Assembly (NCBI RefSeq): GCF_001949145.1
Contig: NW_019091429.1
Coordinates: forward strand, 208,119-218,932
Origin: Acanthaster planci
Taxonomy: Eukaryota > Echinodermata > Asteroidea > Valvatida > Acanthasteridae
DNA length: 10,814 bases
Direction of reading: 5' to 3'
Shown: positions 1 to 7,943 of the stretch, one piece after another
Position numbering within the stretch: the first letter of the stretch is position 1
Layout: each line of letters starts with the position of its first letter
Position numbers and translations under genes: made by a program
Notes under the pieces: model-generated
Database searches by the model: none
What the model was told of the DNA's origin: nothing
What the model saw: only the letters and a program-made list of their open reading frames with translations

Positions 1-487
1 AGCTCTTTCTGAAATTCCTTAACCCCCCCCCACAGATAGGTAGAGACATACAGAACATGGAAACGGAAATTAGTTTAGAATAAATTGGTACAAATTTCTA
101 GTTACACTATACGCAAGAGCTGGACGTCAGTCGTAGTACAATGAAGACTGGCATCTAACCTGGGCTGTCCCGGATTTGTACCGTGACACAGGATAGGAAC
201 AAAGAATTTCATTGTTATTAAGTTGCACGTTCGCAGACGCATCGTTCCTGATGTGGCAGTCTGCCTCTTACTCGATCCATTCAGTTTTATTATCTTTACC
301 TCATTTTCAAAAGTTATAGTATTTGTAGTATTCTTAATACATGTCCAAACTGGGACAAAGTACATATACTTTGGAAAGCATTAAAGGTCAAGGGTCACGC
401 ACTCCTCGTTACTGCAGTACAGCCACCTAAAACAGCGTGTATGTCTCACTCTCTCATTCTAAGCTAAACGCCTTAGGATATTACAAT
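1..487. other. 5' flank, possibly including the end of a decayed 5' LTR
   Basis: No convincing gene lies here; the open frames are short and show no recognisable domain. A run of nine C lies at 23-31. The stretch ends in ATATTACA (478-485) directly before the primer binding site at 488, which is where a Ty3/Gypsy 5' LTR would end with the usual CA. I could not find a matching TG start, so the left LTR border is unknown. Weak ordered similarity to 4794-4859 is described under findings. Confidence 0.35.
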
Positions 488-505
488 TGGCGACGAGTTC
501 GGGAT
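488..505 (+). other. Putative tRNA primer binding site
   Basis: The sequence TGGCGACGAGTTCGGGAT begins with TGG, which would pair with the CCA tail of a tRNA. It lies two bases after a candidate LTR end (…ATTACA at 485). Position and the TGGCGACGAG core fit primer binding sites seen in many animal Ty3/Gypsy elements. The tRNA species was not identified. A leader of about 200 bases separates it from the gag start. Confidence 0.6.
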
Positions 506-712
506 TTTTCTGTGTTGTGGAGGAACCCTACAACATTAGCAAAGTGAATTTTACCGCCGATTGTAACCGTGAACAGTGCATTTCCACGTCGGAAAGACTG
601 AGTCAGTGAGTGACTAAAGTCAAAACGTTTCGTCTCCTTACATGTGTCTGCATAACACGCATTAACCAGTAGTGATATACCTCGCCGCTGTACAGTAACG
701 GTGATAGTCAAC

Positions 713-1465
713 ATGTCCGCAACTAAATTACCGTCATTCCCAGCCTTCCAGCCTCATCATGAACCATCCACTACCGGCGTACGGAGGAGGAAATACATAG
801 CCAGGCTGGAGAATTTGTTTGTTGCATTCAAAGTTACTGATGACCAACAAAAGCGGGCACTGCTTCTACATTACTCTGGCCCTGAAGTAACGGTCATCTT
901 CGAGACTCTATCGGACACTGGTTCTACATATGAATCAGGGCAGAGTGCTCTTGCAAAGTACTTCGAACCGAGCAAGAACATCGAGTACGAACGCTTTGTT
1001 TTTCGTGAGGCAAAACAACAACACAGCGAAACTGTCGCAGATTTTGCAACCCGCCTGCAACAACTCGCCAAAACTTGTGAATTCCATGACACGGAAAGTG
1101 AGGTGAAATCACAAATCATCCATGGTTGTACCTCATCAAAGCTGAGACGCTATGCACTTCGAGAAACAGAGCTCAGCCTCTCAAAGTTGCTCACCACAGC
1201 CCGAGCCTACGAACTGGCTGACAGCCAGTCCAAAGACATTGAACAGCATTCCCAGCACTCGAGCAGAGACGCAGCCAACCGTATGACTGCAAAGCCTCAT
1301 ATGAAGGAACGTGAACCGAGCAAATCCTCACGGTTGTCCAAGCCCAGAAGCTCTGTACCCTGTCGCAACTGTGGAGGTACGTTTCCTCACAAACAATAAT
1401 GCCCAGCAAAGGGGGTGACATGCCACACGTATGGTAAACTCAATCATTTTGCCAAACATTNGCCA
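713..1465 (+). pseudogene. gag: Gag polyprotein remnant with broken zinc-knuckle region
   Basis: Gag would form the particle shell and package RNA in the cytoplasm. The start is taken at the ATG at 713 (A at -3), because the frame upstream offers only a GTG. The open frame runs 228 codons to TAA at 1397-1399. It shows the N-terminal LPSFPAF start, a helical capsid-like region and a conserved IIHGCTSSKLRR segment around 1117-1150, then a basic, Ser-rich linker. The first knuckle begins CRNCGG at 1361. The stop falls inside the knuckle, and the same frame continues afterwards with CPAKGVTC and GKLNHFAK. In that second knuckle the expected second cysteine is Tyr (TAT at 1430) and the last cysteine is not found. 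The frame then meets the single N at 1461. Assignment as Ty3/Gypsy Gag is firm; the exact end is not. Confidence 0.85.
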
Positions 1466-1688
1466 CTGTGCAAGGACAATGCAGCCAAAGTCTTTGCCTA
1501 TGGTAGTTCAACACCCCTGGAGATTGTTGGCACATTTGACACTTCTATTCTTATAAGGGGTCCCAAGTGAACTGCACCTTCTGTGTCACCAAAACCACTG
1601 GAGACACATTGATCAGTTTCCAAACAGCGTCTGCTCTCCGCGTCATCCATGTGGCCTACAACCTTCACCCCAAAACCCCCATAAGCCC
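1466..1688 (+). pseudogene. Remnant of the protease-to-RT linker; protease core absent
   Basis: Just after the N at 1461 the gag frame continues as KVFAYGSSTPLEIVGTF (about 1487-1540). In related elements this block lies just downstream of the aspartic protease. The protease signature (DTG/DSG with flanking hydrophobic residues) is absent from all frames between the knuckles and this block. About 100 or more codons therefore seem missing, most simply at or near position 1461. The frame then slips near the GGGG run at 1557-1560 so that FCVTKTTGDT continues in frame 1 from 1567. It slips again in the C-rich stretch around 1670-1680 into the RT frame. Family identity comes from context; the missing protease is observed, its cause is inferred. 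Confidence 0.65.
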
Positions 1689-2596
1689 ATGGACAGTCTT
1701 GTGGAACAATTTGCAGAACTTTTCACTGGGGTCGGCAAGTTAAAGAACATTCAGTGCAAGCTACCCGTGGACGAGACTGTCCGACCGATTGCCCTGCCAC
1801 ACCGTTGTATCCCGTTCCATGTCCGCAAGAAAGTTGAGAACGAACTTGACAAGCTACTTCGCCTTGACATCATTGAGCCGGTACGCAATGAGCCAACTCC
1901 GTGGGTCTCACCCATACATGTGGTCGAAAAACCTAATCGACCAGGTGAGATTCGTATGTGCGTGGACATGCGAAACTTCAATGCTGCTATTAAACGCGAA
2001 CGCCACATAACACCCACCATCGACGACATCCTCGCTCAGGTCAATGGCGCTACCGTGTTCAGCAAAATGGACCTTAACGCAGGCTACCACCAAGTTGATC
2101 TGGCCCCAGAATTGCGCCACCTGACTGTGTTTTCAACGCACAAAGGCTTGTTCCGTTACAAGCGTTTGAATTTCGGCGTAAGCTCAGCAGCGGAAGTCTT
2201 CCAAAACACGATCTCCTCGGCTCTCTGTGGCCTGGAGGGTATGCTAAACATCAGCGATGACATCCTCGTGTTTGGTCGCACGCAAGCCGAACATGACACA
2301 CGACTTGCAGCCTGTCTGCAACGTCTTCGCGAATGCAACCTAACTCTGAACAGAGATAAATGCAGTTTCGGTCAGTCACGTGTTGAATACTTCGGCCATG
2401 TATTCAGTTCCAGTGGCATCTCTCCCGACAAGAAGAAAGTCGAAGCCATCCAACAAGTTCCTGACCCCACTAACGCCAGCGAGGTCAGGAGTTTCCTTGG
2501 CCTGGTAACGTACTGTAACCGGTTTATACCAGACCTTGCCACTATTTCCGCCCCACTGCGCGAGTTGACCAAGAAAGACTCCACCTGGAACTGGGG
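1689..2596 (+). pseudogene. pol: Ty3/Gypsy reverse transcriptase domain of pol
   Basis: This would copy element RNA into cDNA in the cytoplasmic particle. Codons count from the ATG at 1689, which is an internal Met of pol, not a true start. The order of RT motifs is complete: the PHR-IPFHVRKKVE entry (about 37-50), the WVSPIHVVEKPN strand (72-83), motif A with KMDLNAGYHQ (Asp128), motif B with LNFGVSSAAEVFQ (160-172), motif C with ISDD (Asp190, Asp191), and the FLGLVTYCNRFIP thumb/connection segment (about 269-281). All three catalytic aspartates are kept. The ISDD form, rather than YxDD, is normal for this group. The good reading ends at a GGGG run near 2593-2596, where one base appears lost; the pol reading resumes in frame 2 at 2597. 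Confidence 0.93.
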
Positions 2597-3150
2597 CCGG
2601 AACACCAGCAAGCGCTCACGCAGATTCGTGAAAGAGTCGTACACTGTTGTACCATGGCATACTTCGACCCCGGCAAGAAGACTGAACTGCTCGTTGATGC
2701 TAGCCCGGTCGGCCTAGCCGGTATTCTTGCCCAACGCAACGACACGGATGAACTGTCGATTGTTGCTCTTGCCAGTCGATCTCTGACACCCGTTGAACAG
2801 CGGTATTCCCAGACGGAACGCGAAGCTCCCGCTATCACTTGGGCAATACTTCACTTCCACCTCTATGTGTGCGGTAGCACCTTCCGCGTTATCACAGATC
2901 ACAAACCGTTGGTCCCACTGTTCAATAACCAGCACAGCCAAGCACCGACACGTATCGAGCGCTGGTTAATGAAGTTGCAGGAGTACAACTTCACCGTTGA
3001 GTATCAGCAAGGAAAGCTGAATCCCGCGGACTATATGTCACGGCACCCCTATAGACATCCTAGAGTCACCAGTCGCGAACAACGCCTCGCAGAGGAACAC
3101 GCCGTGCCCAAGTCAGTCACCCTTGACAAAATCCGCACTGCACTCACGAC
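2597..3150 (+). pseudogene. pol: Ty3/Gypsy RNase H domain of pol
   Basis: RNase H would remove the RNA strand during reverse transcription. The frame continues the RT tether and then reads through ATG 2654, which is an internal Met. Counting from there, the acidic residues expected of the fold are visible: Asp15 in LLVDASP, Glu57 in TEREAPAITWA, Asp82 in ITDHKPL and Asp126 in NPADYMSRHP. All four are kept, so the domain itself looks intact, although the usual Leu after the catalytic Glu-Ala is Pro59. FNNQHSQAPTRIERW (90-104) is the typical segment before the last Asp. Near 3150 the pol reading moves to frame 1. The frame-2 tail to 3211 (stop) is out-of-frame translation and not real protein. 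Confidence 0.92.
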
Positions 3151-4491
3151 GACCCGGTTCTCCAGTCGACCATCGACGTGGTCGCCACCCATAGCTGGGA
3201 CACACTCTTGAGACAACCCCACAACTAAGAGACTCTCGTGACCCTCAAGAGTCTACACAAAGTGCGCGAAGAACTAACGGCAACAACTGATCGCGACCTG
3301 CTGCTGCGTGGAAATCGTATCGTGATTCCACAAGCACTCGCACAATCGATTATCGACATTGCTCACGAAGGACACCAAGGCATGACAAAGACTAAACAGC
3401 TACTTCGTGAGAAAGTGTGGTTTCCCAACATGGACACACTCGTCGACAACACGGTTCGCGACTACCTCTCATGTCAGTTGACAACACCGAATGACACTCG
3501 AACACCACTCACTATGTCTACACTCACAGACGGCCCATGGCTCGAAGTCAGCATCGATTTCTGTGATCTTCCCACAGGAGAACATCTCCTCGTAGTCATG
3601 GACGATTACAGTCGTTTTCCCGAAGTTGAAATCGTGACTTCCACTTCCGCCCGTTCGGTAATTCCCAAACTGGATCGTATCTTGGCCACGTTCGGCATTC
3701 CAAAGGTGGTACGCTCTGACAACTGGCCACCCTTCAACAGCACCGAGTTTTCATCCTTCGCAGACTACCTCGGGTTCCACCATCGGAAAGTCACCCAACG
3801 TTGGCCCCGTGCCAATGGGGAGGTGGAACGGTTCATGAAAACAATCAAAAAGACATATCGCACTGCAATCACAGACAGAATACCGTGGAAACAAGCTCTC
3901 TATAAGTTCCTGCGAAATTACCGAGCGACGCCGCATGCTACGACAGGAGTTGCACCTGCAACGCTACTCTTTGGCAGGCCTCTTCGCACACGTCTCCCTG
4001 AAACCGTGCACAAATCGCGAGCCAAACCTGTCAGATTGCGTGACAAATGCAAGAAAGCCGAGATGAAACAATACGCTGACAACAGAGAGCATGCACGTCC
4101 CAAGAACATTGAAATCGGTGATACAGTCCTTCTACGACGCGATGGACTAGTCGCAAAACACCAAACCCCATACCATACTCACCCCTACACTGTGACTGCC
4201 AAAAAAGGATCCATGGTAACAGCTCAGCGTGGCACTCACACAGTCACACGCAACATCTCGCGAAACAAACACATCCAGACCAAGACACCAACCCAGCAGG
4301 ATCCTGAGGAATCCGACATCGAGGACATGACAAATCCGACACACACTCCCACTCGAGCACCAGCACCGCGCCAGAACCCTGCTCGAAATCGCCACCCACC
4401 TACTCACCTATGGCAAAATTTGGAAAGTAGGCATAGTTCTATCCAAAGATCGTATAGCGCAAAGATAGATAACTCTGTTCAAAAGGTGTAA
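3151..4491 (+). pseudogene. pol: Ty3/Gypsy integrase with C-terminal tail, stop at 3226
   Basis: Integrase would insert the cDNA into nuclear DNA. Frame 1 carries pol from about 3151 but meets TAA at 3226-3228, then stays open to 4491. Counting from 3238, the zinc-binding module has His43 and His46 and Cys79, but Tyr76 stands where the first Cys of the CxxC pair is expected. The catalytic triad is kept as Asp107, Asp161 and Glu197 (D-D-35-E). SDN is followed by Trp163 where this family normally has Gly. The FLRNYRATPHATTGVAPATLLFGR-type block (225-247) and a GPY/F-like tail with IGDTVLLR and TPYHTHPYTVT (292-320) follow. The last 15 residues and the stop (4444-4491) come from the inserted MITE. 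The normal end of pol was probably near 4400-4440. Confidence 0.92.
4436..4443. repeat. Left target site duplication of the hAT-like MITE
   Basis: GTTCTATC is repeated exactly at 4718-4725 on the same strand, abutting the two inverted repeat ends with no spare base. Confidence 0.88.
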
Positions 4492-4495
4492 TTAC

Positions 4496-4646
4496 CATGG
4501 GCGCCATTCTAGCAAGCGATACGCCTGCGCAGTTTACGGTAATGCTGAGGTGAAGGCTCACCAGGTGCACGTGCCTGCCGCGGCGCCTGCGCCTGTGCAT
4601 TAATGTGCATTGTGCAGGCGTATCATTTGCTCAAATGGCGCCCATG
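4496..4646. repeat. Internal GC-rich inverted repeat within the MITE
   Basis: The arm at 4496-4531 starts CATGGGCGCC and matches the reverse complement of 4611-4646 at 31 of 36 positions by hand alignment, including ten perfect outer bases and a perfect GATACGCCTGC core. The loop between the arms is 79 bases and contains further CCTGC/GCAGG fragments. Single-stranded DNA or RNA from this stretch could fold into a long hairpin. Confidence 0.85.
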
Positions 4647-4668
4647 CGATTACAATACGATTACAACG
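4647..4668. repeat. 11-bp tandem duplication inside the MITE
   Basis: CGATTACAATA (4647-4657) is followed by CGATTACAACG (4658-4668), two units differing only at the last two bases. The left half has a single, less similar counterpart (TGTAATTAC, 4488-4495 region) in the mirrored position, so the duplication seems to have happened in the right half only. Confidence 0.75.
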
Positions 4669-4717
4669 TTTTACGTGTATTCACGGTGAAGTTCGCCATC
4701 TGGCTATACGATCTTTG

Positions 4718-4725
4718 GTTCTATC
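4718..4725. repeat. Right target site duplication of the hAT-like MITE
   Basis: GTTCTATC is an exact match to 4436-4443. The sequence after it, starting ATATACAGCG, would have been continuous with the retrotransposon's 3' end before insertion. Confidence 0.88.
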
Positions 4726-4860
4726 ATATACAGCGTACTCTACACAGTCCTTCTTAGACACTTTAGCAGAAGAATAAGGATAGTTCTTCATTCGTACAGG
4801 AAATACAAACAGCAGAATCGTCTCATTAATTCTAACATAGTACTACCCAGGACTTCACGG
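4726..4860 (+). other. 3' flank of the Gypsy body; possible decayed 3' LTR fragment
   Basis: If the retrotransposon kept its 3' LTR, it should lie here, after the coding end and the purine-rich TTGGAAAGTAGG (4420-4431). Short blocks GTACAG, AAACAGC and GTCTCA at 4794, 4807 and 4820 match 417, 430 and 443 at one constant offset. ATTCTAA (4829 against 456) and AGGA (4849 against 475) match with small shifts. Overall identity is only about 60 percent, low for the LTRs of one insertion whose coding region is this well kept. Confidence 0.2.
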
Positions 4861-5824
4861 ACGATCAGAAAGGTTATCATATTGTCTCTAGAAAGAAAGA
4901 AAGCCGTACGTTAGCGTATAGTGTAATTCGACCACCAGAAGTAGAAGCCATTACTGCGGTGGCACAATGCTCGCGACCAGGTGGTACGCGCGCTACATGT
5001 CTCTTCGACCAATAGGGTGTCCTGATTTGCCAAATGCACGCACACGTCAAGCTGAAGAATGTGCGTGTGAGTACGGTGCCACAGCAGTTAGAGTCACTGG
5101 TCATTGTGTTGCACGTAAGGAACTGATTGGCACCTGGTCACTGGTATGGATCATATGGATCAACCCCTGTGAGAGAATACCGAACTCTTTTACAATTCAA
5201 GTGTTTAGATAAAATGATAAGGTGCTGTTGACTTCAGCGAACCGCTGTATGTTTTGAAGGGCAATGTAATGCCTTATAATGTTGCTTGTCGCTATACACG
5301 AAAGACGGGACAGTTGTGACGGTATTGACTATACAGTTATTCCGAGATGAACGCTTTCGAAAATGCTTCCCGTTTCATGACCCTTTTTTAAACTAAAAGC
5401 CACACTCGCAGAAATAATTGTTTTAACTACACAGTAACTCATTAATAAAACCCCTTTTCACTTCCTACCACAGCAAAACCTCGGGATTCTACCTTTTCCT
5501 ATTTTATCGGACACACTTTTTCACTTCATGAACACATGCACATCTGGAAAATGTTACATTTTGTTGAATTTCAAGACTCTCACACGTTTTAATGTTCAAC
5601 ACTAATCATTTGTTTGCATGCATACGCCTGCATGCTAATTCGAAGAGAACCTTTTTTGTCGCTACTTTATCCTGCTACCGAGGCGACTTTTTGTTATTTC
5701 GTGAAAAGAGAGAAGGAAAAAGAACGCGATTTTTCTCAAATGCTAATTTACGATTAAATTGAGAATAAACCACATTTTGCTTTCAAAATGCGCCAAGTTA
5801 ATATTTGAATCAAGTGTATTAAAA
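4861..5824. other. AT-rich spacer with no recognisable gene
   Basis: No open frame of convincing length or composition is present. The 81-codon frame at 4967 shows no domain and has a shadow on the other strand. A short GAAA run (4891-4903) and T-rich stretches are the only local structure. I saw no splice-bounded coding signal that I could defend. Confidence 0.5.
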
Positions 5825-5871
5825 TGACAAAAACACTAGATAGAAAAGTTGATTTGTCTAGGTTTTTGTCA
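5825..5871. repeat. Hairpin-forming inverted repeat
   Basis: TGACAAAAAC (5825-5834) and GTTTTTGTCA (5862-5871) are perfect reverse complements. The stem continues with CTAGA (5836-5840) pairing TCTAG (5857-5861), leaving one bulged A, and the loop is about 16 bases. The flanks on both sides hold weaker mirrored similarity (CAAAATGCG near 5785-5793 against CGCAAATTTTG near 5895-5905). This may therefore be the centre of a larger, decayed foldback element. Confidence 0.7.
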
Positions 5872-6387
5872 GTTTGAGAAAACAAATAATTCATCGCAAA
5901 TTTTGCTCAACAATGCTTTTGAATGACACATTCAAAAAACTATGAAGCGTGTAGAGTACAGCTCGTTATTACTTTTAAAGGAATCAAACTTGAATAGACT
6001 TCATATAACAATTTGCACACTTTGTTTTGATAAGTCTTTTTCCTCATTTTCCACGAACATTTTCACAAATATACTTAACAATTAAATTGAAAGCGTCCTT
6101 AATGACGCGAAAAAACAACCGTAGTGGATTACTGTAAGGTCAACTTACACAGGTGAGTATATATATCTTAACATACTACAAGCCAGTGACAAGCATGGGG
6201 TTTGTCTGCAGAAATCATTCATGTCGAGCCTCGGAAGGATAAAATATGAAAAAAGAAATGATAGTATCGTTTAATATTTAAGTTTTCATTGGATTATATC
6301 CTGCTCATTTGATAGCTCGTGTTCTTAATCCAGTACAAAGGAATCTTTCGTGGTATGTAACGCTGAAGATGGAGTCATTCGGTCATG
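5872..6387. other. AT-rich spacer with no recognisable gene
   Basis: No coding signal, RNA gene or clear repeat was found, apart from the possible outer arm of the hairpin at its left edge and a short TATATATA at 6159-6166. Confidence 0.5.
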
Positions 6388-6782
6388 TGCCCATCCACCA
6401 CCACGTTCCCTCATTCCGGTCTTAATCACCATTAACATCAACTCCAGTCTTCACCTACGTCACACTCTTACCTTCAAACCACTTTCCCAATTATCACCAC
6501 AATCACTATCTTCGCAATTACCAGCAACACCATCGTCGACTTCATCGTCAATATTATCGCCACTTTTATACCATCACCGATATCACCCCATCTTCACAAA
6601 AGTCACCATCATCGTCACCATTACTTTCACACTGGCACCTGAATACACAATTATAACTGAAATAACATCTGCGTTCTGTCTCTCCCCTTCTTCAATCCGT
6701 TACCATAATCTTTAACATCATCCCTAATCTCCACCACCATAACCATTAGCCCCTCCCCATTTTTGTCACCATAACACACATC
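6388..6782. repeat. Strand-asymmetric, G-poor low-complexity tract
   Basis: The + strand is built from CAC, ATC, ACC and TTC-like words (for example CACCATCATCGTCACCATTA at 6604-6623). In 6421-6780 I count about 21 G against about 128 C in 360 bases. This fits a decayed trinucleotide or hexanucleotide satellite, with GGTGAT-type units on the minus strand. A 121-codon open frame at 6350-6715 is a by-product: it is Ser/Thr/Pro/Ile-rich, shows no domain, and owes its openness to the scarcity of G, which thins TGA and TAG. Confidence 0.75.
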
Positions 6783-7539
6783 CACAACGTCTGCAGCAGT
6801 ATCACCAAATGTGAGATCTTCCTTCCTGTCTTCTTTGAGGTGGCCAATCCGTCTTTCCGAAGAAAATCGACTGATCCGATGTCAATAATTTGGTGAAGTC
6901 ATTTCGACCAAATCTACCGAAATTAGAGGAATCAAGATGAACTATGTGTGGAGAAATCTATCCAAATCCCATTTGATTTTCACGATCGATGGATCGTTTC
7001 AGATTAGTTCTCCATTGTGTTAAGCAAGGAGATACAGTGGAAAACGAAACTCTGAGCCAAATTACATGAAACCACAAGTTGCTAAGAGGAAATTATTTCG
7101 TCAACATAAACAGCTGGGTTGAAACTGACAAGTGTTTGCGATTCAAATTGTTAGAGACTTGTATCTTTTACTCCATTGTACAGAGTAGGATCCTCTCATA
7201 CAATAAAGGATTTTTGATTTCATGTATCCCAAAAGGCTTAATTATAGAGATCTAGGACGCTGGAATCACATCAATGCTGTGTTGACAATAGATGTAACAC
7301 AATGTAGAGATGTTAATGTTTCTATGCCATATTGCACTTTTGCTTTTAGAGCATCAGTTGTACTCATCGCCGATTAGTTTGTTCATTGTACTTTACAAAT
7401 TAAATGCAATTTCTACTGAATAAAGCGCCCTGTAAAAATCAAACCCGGGATGAAGTACCATATATCAGCTCTAAAGTTAATTTTCATGAAATCGATGAAA
7501 CACTCCTTAAGTTTTGAGGGTACCCATTTGTGTGACCCA
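6783..7539. other. Spacer with no recognisable gene
   Basis: No open frame or repeat of note was found. Small inverted pairs occur (ATTTGGT with ACCAAAT near 6890-6916; ACGATC with GATCGT near 6982-6997) but are within chance expectation. Confidence 0.5.
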
Positions 7540-7901
7540 TGATCCAACCAAGTATAAAACTTTGAGCAAACGTTACTTTGTTGGATGAACTGCTTAAAAA
7601 CGAGTCGCTGACCTCGTACAAACGCTGCTTTAAGGTTGGTAAGTTAACCGCAGGTAAACTATGTATAAATTCCTTTAAACCCTTCTGAAAGTGACACTTC
7701 ACGTTGTTATGTAAACCAAAATTCAACCAACCCTGTTAACCGTAAAAACTCTTTCCTTCACGTTTTAGGACGAATCACATTCAAACCAACTGTGATAACC
7801 TGTTGCAAACGATGATTTCACGTTGTTCTCGAACCACGCTAACTAAAAACAATGGGATTTCACTTCAAATCATGGTTCAACTAACGATATTAACCGTATA
7901 C
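7540..7901. repeat. Decayed minisatellite, period about 59 bp (left part)
   Basis: TTCACGTT starts recur at 7698, 7757 and 7817, with a TTCAC at 7859. Within the units, the second landmark TTCAACC or its variants recurs at 7722, 7780, 7829 and 7876. An earlier, weaker CAACCAA at 7545 lies 179 bases before that at 7724, close to three periods. The fuller units share a TTCAACCAA…GTTAACCGTAAAAAC layout. The third unit has a deletion of about 12-18 bases. No coding role is visible. Units are diverged enough that alignments are by eye. Confidence 0.65.
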
Positions 7902-7909
7902 AGGGATGT
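7902..7909. repeat. Left target site duplication of the palindrome-rich MITE
   Basis: AGGGATGT is repeated exactly at 8331-8338 and abuts the inverted repeat ends. Removing 7910-8338 restores minisatellite spacing, which supports these borders. Confidence 0.75.
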
Positions 7910-7943
7910 ATGGTGTGCAACGTAAAAATTTAATCCGCGTATA

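Larger units (their letters stand above)
488..4443 (+). mobile_element. Degenerate Ty3/Gypsy LTR retrotransposon (body)
   Basis: The order is primer binding site, Gag with CCHC-type knuckle remnants, protease remnant, reverse transcriptase, RNase H, integrase. That RT-RNaseH-INT order is diagnostic of Ty3/Gypsy (Metaviridae-type) elements and excludes Ty1/Copia. Similarity to known members of this metazoan group is judged by eye from motifs such as LNFGVSSAAEVFQ, NISDDI and SDN-PPFNS. The copy is dead as written: there are four frameshifts (near 1567, 1678, 2596 and 3150), in-frame stops at 1397 and 3226, and no protease core. The 3' end is interrupted by a MITE at 4444. No clear LTR pair was found, so the true outer borders and target duplication are not established. 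Confidence 0.93.
4444..4717. mobile_element. Non-autonomous hAT-like MITE (274 bp)
   Basis: Perfect 15-bp terminal inverted repeats, CAAAGATCGTATAGC at 4444-4458 and its reverse complement at 4703-4717, are flanked by a perfect 8-bp direct repeat GTTCTATC (4436-4443 and 4718-4725). An 8-bp target duplication with a CA-starting terminal repeat fits the hAT superfamily. The P superfamily also makes 8-bp duplications. The element has no coding capacity, so it would have depended on a transposase elsewhere. It sits in the 3' end of the Gypsy element and therefore is younger than that copy. A second, GC-rich inverted repeat lies inside it. Borders are read directly from the sequence; the superfamily is inferred. 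Confidence 0.88.

Noticed and set aside
102-365. 87-codon minus-strand open frame
   Set aside because: It is short, has no domain or family resemblance, and lies where the 5' LTR or flank of the retrotransposon is expected.
1751-2941. Minus-strand and alternate-frame open frames across the RT and RNase H region
   Set aside because: They are shadows of the conserved pol reading, which carries the complete set of RT and RNase H motifs.
4891-4903. GAAA microsatellite
   Set aside because: There are only about three units, within chance for AT-rich DNA.
4967-5212. Overlapping open frames on both strands (81 and 75 codons) as small genes
   Set aside because: Composition and sequence look random, no motif is seen and the + frame begins only by chance after the transposon. 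There is no supporting promoter or splice context.
6350-6715. 121-codon + strand open frame as a protein gene
   Set aside because: It lies in the G-poor low-complexity tract, which by itself reduces TGA and TAG. The product is a Ser/Thr/Pro/Ile-rich string without a domain, and it starts from a GTG, not an ATG.
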